A DNA stretch of 11,606 bases from positions 1 to 11,606 of the forward strand of contig CAIZYO010000075.1 of NCBI GenBank assembly GCA_903937225.1, written 5' to 3'. Below the pieces are notes generated by a model. That model saw only the letters and a list, made by a program, of their open reading frames with translations, had not been told where the DNA came from and did no database searches. The position numbers and the translations under genes are program-made. The DNA comes from an uncultured Chloroflexota bacterium (GTDB lineage Bacteria > Chloroflexota > Limnocylindria > Limnocylindrales > Limnocylindraceae). Each line of letters begins with the position of its first letter. The first letter of the stretch is position 1. Of the stretch, positions 6,857-11,606 are shown in pieces.

Positions 6857-8043
6857 TTGTAGCCGTACTTCTTGGCCTTCGCTTCGTGCTCAGCAAGCGT
6901 CTTACTGAAGTCGTGTCGGCCACCACTATCCGGGATCAGAACGAAGTACATCTCTTTGCGGCTCATATCTGGGTTGAGCGCCGCCTCAATTGACGCGCGC
7001 GATGGAGAAGCGACGGGTGTTGGCGGGAGCCCACCACGCACAAAGGTGTTCCAGGGGACAAGGTCTTGCGGCACTCGTGGCGGCACCAATCCAACATACG
7101 GCTGAGGTGGGAAGGTCCAGAACTCGTAGTTCTCCCACTGCGAGAGCTTCAAGGTTCGAAGTGCCGCTGAGTCGGCCACCCAGATGATGGTCGGATCTGC
7201 GAAGAGGCCAATCCCCTCCTGAAGGCGATACGCATAGACGCCCGCCATTCGTGGTCGCTCGTCGTCAAGGGCCGCCTCTCGCTCAACGATTGAGGCGAGG
7301 GTCAGCACCTCATGGAATGAGCGTCCATCTGCCGCGCTGCCGCGCAACTCAGCTGGAACCTGCTCGGCGAAGCGATCGAGCAGCATGCGGACAAAGCGCT
7401 CCGCAGTGGCGCTCACAGGCACATTGAATGTGCCAGATCCGAGTCTCCCCTCCAACGTTCCCCCGCGAGGCAGGTCGAGCCAGTCGTAGTCAGCGATCAG
7501 TGCGGCGGGTGGCGTACGTAAGAGGTCAAGGAGTTCGCGTTGCGTGAAGGGGAGATCGATCGTCCCCGCTTGCGCAACGATCTGTTCGAGGCGCAGGCCT
7601 GCACGCAACTGCACGGCGATCGCCGGCTCGCGATACGGCTGTGTCAGCGCCGCGGCAACCTCTGCTGGCGTCATGCTCCCCGCCACCTGAAAGACTCCCG
7701 CCTGCAGCTGCCCCTCGAACCCAGCACGGCCAACCGCCACGATGAACCCTGTTGGATCAGCAATAAGCCCCGCGGCATAGAGTTGTTCAGCGATCGCAGC
7801 GGTACTACTCCCTGCGGCGATCTCTACCCTCACAAGCGACGTGTCGTCAGACGCGGGAGCGGAAATTCTCGTCCCGAGTCGTTCAACCGCAATGTCTCCA
7901 ATCAGTGGGAGCGAAAGGATCCCAGGTGAACGCAGACCAGCGCTGATGAGCGCGTCGCCCAGAATGGAAGGGGCCGCGACACGACCCGCGGCAAGTAGCA
8001 GAAGAAACGTGGCGAGGAGCGCAAGTCGACGCGTTGCGCTCAC
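6853..8043 (-). CDS. mltG: Endolytic murein transglycosylase MltG (YceG-like)
   Basis: A membrane-anchored lytic transglycosylase that cleaves nascent peptidoglycan strands and is thought to set glycan length. The 396-residue protein has a short basic start, one N-terminal membrane segment (about 7-24, LALLATFLLLLAAG), and a linker. A LysM-like region follows (about 71-133, VRVEIAAGSSTAAIAEQL to TPAEVAAAL), then the YceG catalytic domain. Motifs seen are TLASIVEREA (248-257, probable catalytic Glu254), FADPTIIW (281-288), WNTFVRGGLPPTPVASPSRASI (331-352 region) and HDFSKTLAEHEAKAKKY near the end (377-393). Two departures: LEGRLGSGTF (197-206) replaces the usual LEGYLFPDTY-like segment, and a longer aromatic stretch (about 300-330) precedes WNTF. 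The GTG at 8043 overlaps the ruvX stop. alaS-ruvX-mltG is a recurrent order. The fold assignment is firm. Confidence 0.93.
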   Translation of the reverse strand: MSATRRLALLATFLLLLAAGRVAAPSILGDALISAGLRSPGILSLPLIGDIAVERLGTRISAPASDDTSLVRVEIAAGSSTAAIAEQLYAAGLIADPTGFIVAVGRAGFEGQLQAGVFQVAGSMTPAEVAAALTQPYREPAIAVQLRAGLRLEQIVAQAGTIDLPFTQRELLDLLRTPPAALIADYDWLDLPRGGTLEGRLGSGTFNVPVSATAERFVRMLLDRFAEQVPAELRGSAADGRSFHEVLTLASIVEREAALDDERPRMAGVYAYRLQEGIGLFADPTIIWVADSAALRTLKLSQWENYEFWTFPPQPYVGLVPPRVPQDLVPWNTFVRGGLPPTPVASPSRASIEAALNPDMSRKEMYFVLIPDSGGRHDFSKTLAEHEAKAKKYGYK

Positions 8044-8531
8044 GCCTCGCCCGCCGCTCGAATCAGGCCTGGATCGACGTGAAGGCTCGGATCGGCTTCG
8101 TCCTCGAGGATGAGTTCAGCTGCCGCTTGGTCAATGGATGCACGATATGCCGCGCGTCGACGTGGGCCAGGTTCGCCACCGCCTGCACCACCCCCCTGCC
8201 GACCCACCCGCTCCTTGGCACGCTCTGACGAGTAGCGCTCATCTATGAACAACACTGGCAGGCGAAGTTGACCCGCAACCTCATCTGCCCAGCGGAGCGT
8301 CTTCTCACCCTGCGTGCTCGCTCGTCCATCACTGTGGAGCGGGAGTCCGATCACGAGTCGTTCAATGCGTTGTTCACCACAAATGACGGAAAGTCGTGCC
8401 GCATCCGCGCTGGCACGCTCCGCTCGCATCATCGTTGGGAGGCCGCGTGGCGGGGCATCATCAACGGCGACGGCGAGACCGATACGTCGATCACCAAGAT
8501 CAATCCCGAGTCGCCGACCAACTCCGCTCAT
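8040..8531 (-). CDS. ruvX: Holliday junction resolvase-like protein RuvX/YqgF (16S pre-rRNA nuclease)
   Basis: An RNase H-fold nuclease of the YqgF family. In Escherichia coli the family is essential and processes the 5' end of pre-16S rRNA; a Holliday-junction role was first proposed from the fold. The 163-residue protein shows LGIDLGDRRIGLAV (8-21, acidic residue Asp11), ERLVIGLPLHSDG (57-69), the second acidic site LFIDERYSS (94-102) and IDQAAAELILED near the end (133-144, Asp134). It is somewhat longer than the usual 135-150 residues because of a Gly/Pro/Arg-rich insert (GGGAGGGEPGPRRR, 113-126) and a C-terminal extension. The insert is coded by G-rich DNA with a six-base run; the frame stays open through it. 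ATG at 8531 overlaps the alaS stop (ATGA) and there is no Shine-Dalgarno, so translation probably depends on alaS. Confidence 0.93.
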   Translation of the reverse strand: MSGVGRRLGIDLGDRRIGLAVAVDDAPPRGLPTMMRAERASADAARLSVICGEQRIERLVIGLPLHSDGRASTQGEKTLRWADEVAGQLRLPVLFIDERYSSERAKERVGRQGGGAGGGEPGPRRRAAYRASIDQAAAELILEDEADPSLHVDPGLIRAAGEA

Positions 8532-11269
8532 TCGGCGGCGCCGGTTGTGGGGACGCCGAGAGCAGCCGCCATCGCTGTAATCGCGAGTGCCGCATCGCTC
8601 CCTTCCGCGCCACGCCCTTGGCCCATGTTCGCCTTTCCGCCGCCGCGCCCGCCGATTGCCAACGCGCCAATCGAGACAATGCTCCCTGCGTTGGCCACCG
8701 CTGCATCAACCCCCTCAACGACAACTAGGATGTCTGGCGCTCCCCCCGAACGTACAAGGGCAATGACGCCAGGGCCCATGCGCTTACGAAGCTGATTCGA
8801 AAGTTCCTTGAGCTCCTCAACATCCTCCACGTCAACACTGGCAATGAGGACTCGGTGGCCAGCAGGTGCGCTCGCCGCCCTTGCGACCAGCGCGGCAGGG
8901 TCAACGCGCTGCGCGCCACCCTCACGTGCCCGGCGCTTCGCGCCCTTCAGCTCCGCCTGGAGTTGGGTGATCTTCTGAAGGAGCAGCTCTTGATCCTGGA
9001 GTCCAAGAAGGTCGGCCGCCGCCTCAACGCTCTTCACTCGTGCGCGCAGATACTCGTCCGCCACTGGGCCGCTCAAGGCTTCAATGCGGCGTAGGCCCGA
9101 ACCGATGCTGCGATCAGAGGTGATGACGAAGCTCCCTACCTCGCCTGTTGCGCTGCAGTGGGTGCCACCGCAGAGCTCGTGGGAGTAGTCCGCCATCCTG
9201 ATAGTACGAACGCGCTCGCCATACTTCTCGTCAAAGAAGGCGTCCGCACCAGCGTCCACCGCCTCCTTCATGCTCATCTGCGCCGCCACAATCGGAATGT
9301 TGGACCGAATCGCGCGCTGCACCTCGGCCTCAACCGCGTCGCGCTCGTCGCGCGTCAAGGCACGGTCGAGCGGGTAGTCAAACCGAAGGTATTCGGGGTG
9401 GACAAGTGAACCGCGCTGTTTAGCATCGGCGCCCGCAACGATGCGGATCGCACGATGAAGTAAGTGGGTCGCAGTGTGATTACGGACCGTAGCCTCCCTC
9501 CGCGGAGCGTCTACGCGCAGTGTGACTTTGTCACCTACGGCGATCGGCCCACGCAGCTCCGTCTCGTGCAGCGTCATTGCGCCAACCGGTCGCTGCGTGT
9601 CCGTGATGCGGCCAATTGCTCCCCCGTTCGTCCCGAGTAGTTCGCCTTGGTCGCCAACCTGGCCGCCACGTTCGGCATAGAAGGGGGTTCGTTCAACCAC
9701 AATTCGCGCACTCCCCGCTTCGGCGCGCCCCGTGCTCCCTGACTCGATCAGAATTCCCTTCACCGTGGCAATCCCCTCAAGATGTTCGTACCCGATGAAC
9801 TCCGTGTCGCCAACGGCTCGGAGCATCTCCTCCAGCTGAGCAACGGAGGCGGCGTGTTCGGCAAGCTCCGCCTTCTTCCCGCCACGAGAGCGCTCTCGCT
9901 GTTCCGCGAGCGCCGCGTCAAATCCGACACGGTCCACCGCAACGCCCCGCTCAGCGGCGAGTTCAACGGTGAGATCAATGGGGAACCCGAACGTGTCATG
10001 AAGCTTGAAGGCGACACCTCCGTCAAGTTGCGGCGCATCTTCAGGGAGTTGATCGGCGCGCACCCCAACCGCGCTCGCCCCCTTTGCAAGCGGCGCTAAC
10101 GCGTCGGCGAGGAGGGCCGATCCGCCGTCGAGCGTCCGTGCAAACTGCGCCTCTTCGCGCTCAAGTGACTCCACAACAACAGTCTCACTCTCACGGAGGT
10201 ATGGGTACGCCTCGCTCATAATCCGAATGACCGCACGCGCAACCTCAGGGAGAAACGAACGCTCAATCCCAAGAAGTCGTCCGTGGCGAACCGCACGTCG
10301 AATGATGCGGCGCAACACATAGCCTCGCCCCTCATTCCCTGGACGTACGCCATCCGCGAGCAAGAATGTCACCGCACGCGAGTGGTCAGCAATCACCTGA
10401 TAGCTGAACCGTTGCTTCTCAAACGTCGCTCCGTCATGGCCGGTGATCTTCTGCAAGAGCGCATGGATTGGGAGGAAGAGGTCGGTGTCATAGTTCGAAA
10501 GCACCTGTTGACTGACGCTGGCGAGTCGCTCGAGACCCATCCCAGTATCGACACTCTTAAATGGCAGCTCGGTACGCCGACCATCCGAGTGCTGTTCGTA
10601 TTGCATAAAGACAAGGTTCCAAATCTCTAGCCAACGCGGGCACTGTTCAGAGTGATCGGGGGTACACGTCGAACCACAGGAGAGCTCAGCGCCGCGATCA
10701 AAGTGGATCTCCGAACATGGGCCGCACGGTCCGGTCTCGGCCATGCGCCAGAAGTTGGCATCGTCACCCTTCTCTACGTTCCCCCAGCGAGCGAGGCGTT
10801 CCGCGGGGAGGCCAATCTCGTCCCGCCAGATCGCCGCTGCCTCTTCGTCATCGGAATAGATCGTCGCGGCGAGCCGGTCGGCTGGGATGCCGAGCTCTAC
10901 CGTCAAGAACTCCCACGCCCAGAGGATCGCGTCGCGCTTGAAGTAATCGCCGAACGACCAGCTCCCGAGCATCTCAAAGAGGGTGTGGTGCCGAGGTGTG
11001 CGCCCAACCTCCTCAAAGTCGTTGTGCTTCCCCGCCACCCGAAGGCAGCGCTGATAGTCAACCGCTCGGGTGTACGAGCGCGTCTCCGCGCCACTGAACA
11101 ACTCTTTGAACTGGACCATCCCAGAGTTCGTGAAGAGGAGGGTGGCATCTCCTGCAGGGAGAAGCGAGGCGCTCGGCACTGCGGCGTGCCCGCGAGCCTC
11201 AAAAAAGGCGATGAATCGCGACCGCAGTTCGGCGGCGCCATATGAAGGAATCCGTGGGTCTCGCTTCAT
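8528..11269 (-). CDS. alaS: Alanine--tRNA ligase
   Basis: A class II synthetase that charges tRNA-Ala and clears mischarged Ser/Gly-tRNA. The 913-residue protein is complete. Its catalytic core includes LLFTNSGMVQFK (44-55), motif 2 around RVAGKHNDFEEVGRTPRHHT (77-96) and motif 3 VDTGMGLERL (240-249). The tRNA-recognition helical domain carries GRGYVLRRIIRRAVRHGRLLG. The editing domain keeps its zinc-site HTATH (598-602) and CGGTH (700-704). A short coiled coil (about 745-785) leads to the C-Ala domain with AIGGRGGGKANMGQGRG (871-887). The start is ATG at 11269: MKRDPRIPSYGAAELRSRF aligns with the family beginning. An in-frame extension up to 11365 would overlap the preceding membrane gene and is rejected. 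No Shine-Dalgarno precedes the ATG. alaS begins the coupled run alaS-ruvX-mltG-pepP. It is slightly longer than typical (about 875), mainly through scattered insertions. Confidence 0.98.
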   Translation of the reverse strand: MKRDPRIPSYGAAELRSRFIAFFEARGHAAVPSASLLPAGDATLLFTNSGMVQFKELFSGAETRSYTRAVDYQRCLRVAGKHNDFEEVGRTPRHHTLFEMLGSWSFGDYFKRDAILWAWEFLTVELGIPADRLAATIYSDDEEAAAIWRDEIGLPAERLARWGNVEKGDDANFWRMAETGPCGPCSEIHFDRGAELSCGSTCTPDHSEQCPRWLEIWNLVFMQYEQHSDGRRTELPFKSVDTGMGLERLASVSQQVLSNYDTDLFLPIHALLQKITGHDGATFEKQRFSYQVIADHSRAVTFLLADGVRPGNEGRGYVLRRIIRRAVRHGRLLGIERSFLPEVARAVIRIMSEAYPYLRESETVVVESLEREEAQFARTLDGGSALLADALAPLAKGASAVGVRADQLPEDAPQLDGGVAFKLHDTFGFPIDLTVELAAERGVAVDRVGFDAALAEQRERSRGGKKAELAEHAASVAQLEEMLRAVGDTEFIGYEHLEGIATVKGILIESGSTGRAEAGSARIVVERTPFYAERGGQVGDQGELLGTNGGAIGRITDTQRPVGAMTLHETELRGPIAVGDKVTLRVDAPRREATVRNHTATHLLHRAIRIVAGADAKQRGSLVHPEYLRFDYPLDRALTRDERDAVEAEVQRAIRSNIPIVAAQMSMKEAVDAGADAFFDEKYGERVRTIRMADYSHELCGGTHCSATGEVGSFVITSDRSIGSGLRRIEALSGPVADEYLRARVKSVEAAADLLGLQDQELLLQKITQLQAELKGAKRRAREGGAQRVDPAALVARAASAPAGHRVLIASVDVEDVEELKELSNQLRKRMGPGVIALVRSGGAPDILVVVEGVDAAVANAGSIVSIGALAIGGRGGGKANMGQGRGAEGSDAALAITAMAAALGVPTTGAAE

Positions 11270-11275
11270 GAACCG

Positions 11276-11281
11276 AGCGTA
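11276..11281 (-). promoter_or_regulatory. Candidate -10 box for a near-leaderless alaS transcript
   Basis: TACGCT, preceded by TGC (extended -10 form TGCTACGCT), lies six bases before the alaS ATG on the minus strand. With no Shine-Dalgarno present, this matches the TANNNT-plus-six-or-seven spacing of leaderless genes in some phyla. No good -35 is visible, so it is only a suggestion. Confidence 0.22.
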
Positions 11282-11309
11282 GCAGAGGGATCCACGAGCT
11301 CCGTCGCCC

Positions 11310-11579
11310 CTAGGGCTGCCGACCACGCTCCCAGCCGCTCGCGATGCGGGCCGCGAGTCGCTCAACGATCAGTGCGCCGATCAGTGGGGCGGGCCATGCC
11401 ACACCGCCGATTGGGATCAGCCCACCAAGGACGCGCTCGCCGAGGAGTTGTCCGAGCAACGCACCGACCCCCGCGGCGGCGATCGCAATGGGGAGAAGCG
11501 CCCGGTCCGCGAGGAGGCGCCCGGCAAGCGTCGCCACCGCAATCGTCAGACCAATCAAGAGTGGCGCAGGCTCAAGCAT
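11310..11579 (-). CDS. Small hydrophobic membrane protein of unknown function
   Basis: I do not recognise this gene. From the ATG at 11579 it encodes 89 residues with three hydrophobic stretches likely to cross the membrane: about 5-23 (PLLIGLTIAVATLAGRLLA), 27-47 (ALLPIAIAAAGVGALLGQLL) and 50-73 (VLGGLIPIGGVAWPAPL and on). A positively charged tail follows (ERLAARIASGWERGRQP). The glycine/alanine-rich GVGALLGQLLG pattern recalls small GlsB/YeaQ-type membrane proteins, but the likeness is too weak to name it. The frame stays open to the right edge without a stop, so the true start could lie outside the window; no Shine-Dalgarno precedes the ATG. It ends with TAG 40 bases before alaS, on the same strand, and may be co-transcribed with it. 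That it is a real gene is supported by the coherent hydrophobic periodicity and the tight fit before alaS. Confidence 0.6.
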   Translation of the reverse strand: MLEPAPLLIGLTIAVATLAGRLLADRALLPIAIAAAGVGALLGQLLGERVLGGLIPIGGVAWPAPLIGALIVERLAARIASGWERGRQP

Positions 11580-11606
11580 GCAGTGACGCGTGAGCGCTGA
11601 TCTGAC

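Noticed and set aside
10652..11245. 197-codon plus-strand open frame antisense to alaS
   Set aside because: Opposite the AlaRS catalytic core; a codon-bias shadow.
11270..11365. N-terminal extension of alaS to 11365
   Set aside because: The added 32 residues have no family counterpart and overlap the preceding membrane-protein gene; MKRDPRIPSYG fits the usual start.
1..11606. Recurring GAGTCGTTCAA-like words (near 7876, 8355, 11345) as a dispersed repeat
   Set aside because: They fall in frame as codons for similar Glu-Arg-Leu segments in unrelated genes and differ in flanks; coincidence of amino acid and codon preference.
1..11606. CRISPR array, tRNA/rRNA, insertion sequence, toxin-antitoxin or defence system
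   Set aside because: No spaced direct repeats, tRNA-like folds, terminal inverted repeats or transposase motifs were seen; every base outside short spacers belongs to housekeeping genes.

Overview
This is an ordinary-looking chromosomal housekeeping block. It is GC-rich (roughly 60% by eye) and coded entirely on the minus strand. In transcription order, from the right edge to the left, it holds: a small unidentified membrane protein, alaS, ruvX, mltG, an M24 Xaa-Pro aminopeptidase (pepP-like), efp, xseA, xseB, dxs, nadK and the 5' third of recN, which runs off the left edge. I found no transposase, integrase, CRISPR array, tRNA, rRNA or phage gene, and no gene-free stretch longer than about 70 bases.

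Organism: the runs Xaa-Pro peptidase-efp-xseA-xseB-dxs-nadK-recN and alaS-ruvX-mltG are typical of Gram-positive-type and related phyla (Firmicutes, Actinobacteria, Chloroflexota). The EF-P tip loop (VGRGS, arginine at the tip), the divergent DXS and the GC content make a Chloroflexota-like bacterium my best guess. This rests on gene order and motif memory only and is low confidence.

Layout: (1) 11310-11579 small membrane protein; (2) alaS-ruvX-mltG-pepP, 11269 down to 5633, joined by ATGA/GTGA stop-start overlaps; (3) a 69-base spacer with a GC-rich hairpin and a strong Shine-Dalgarno; (4) efp-xseA-xseB-dxs, 5563 to 1494, overlapping throughout; (5) a 49-base spacer; (6) nadK-recN, 1444 to the left edge, again overlapping. 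The genes serve translation (AlaRS, EF-P), rRNA maturation (RuvX/YqgF), cell-wall glycan processing (MltG), peptide turnover (M24 peptidase), DNA repair (exonuclease VII, RecN), isoprenoid precursor synthesis (DXS) and NADP supply (NadK). What unites them is tight packing and probable translational coupling rather than a common pathway.

Most useful corrections: xseA has no ATG, GTG or TTG start that covers its conserved N-terminus. It most likely starts at a CTG overlapping the efp stop (CTGA), giving 425 residues instead of the 387 reached from the first conventional start. The acidic tail of XseB also encodes the Shine-Dalgarno of dxs. I found no previously undescribed system here; the findings are details of gene expression and variant motifs in known families.
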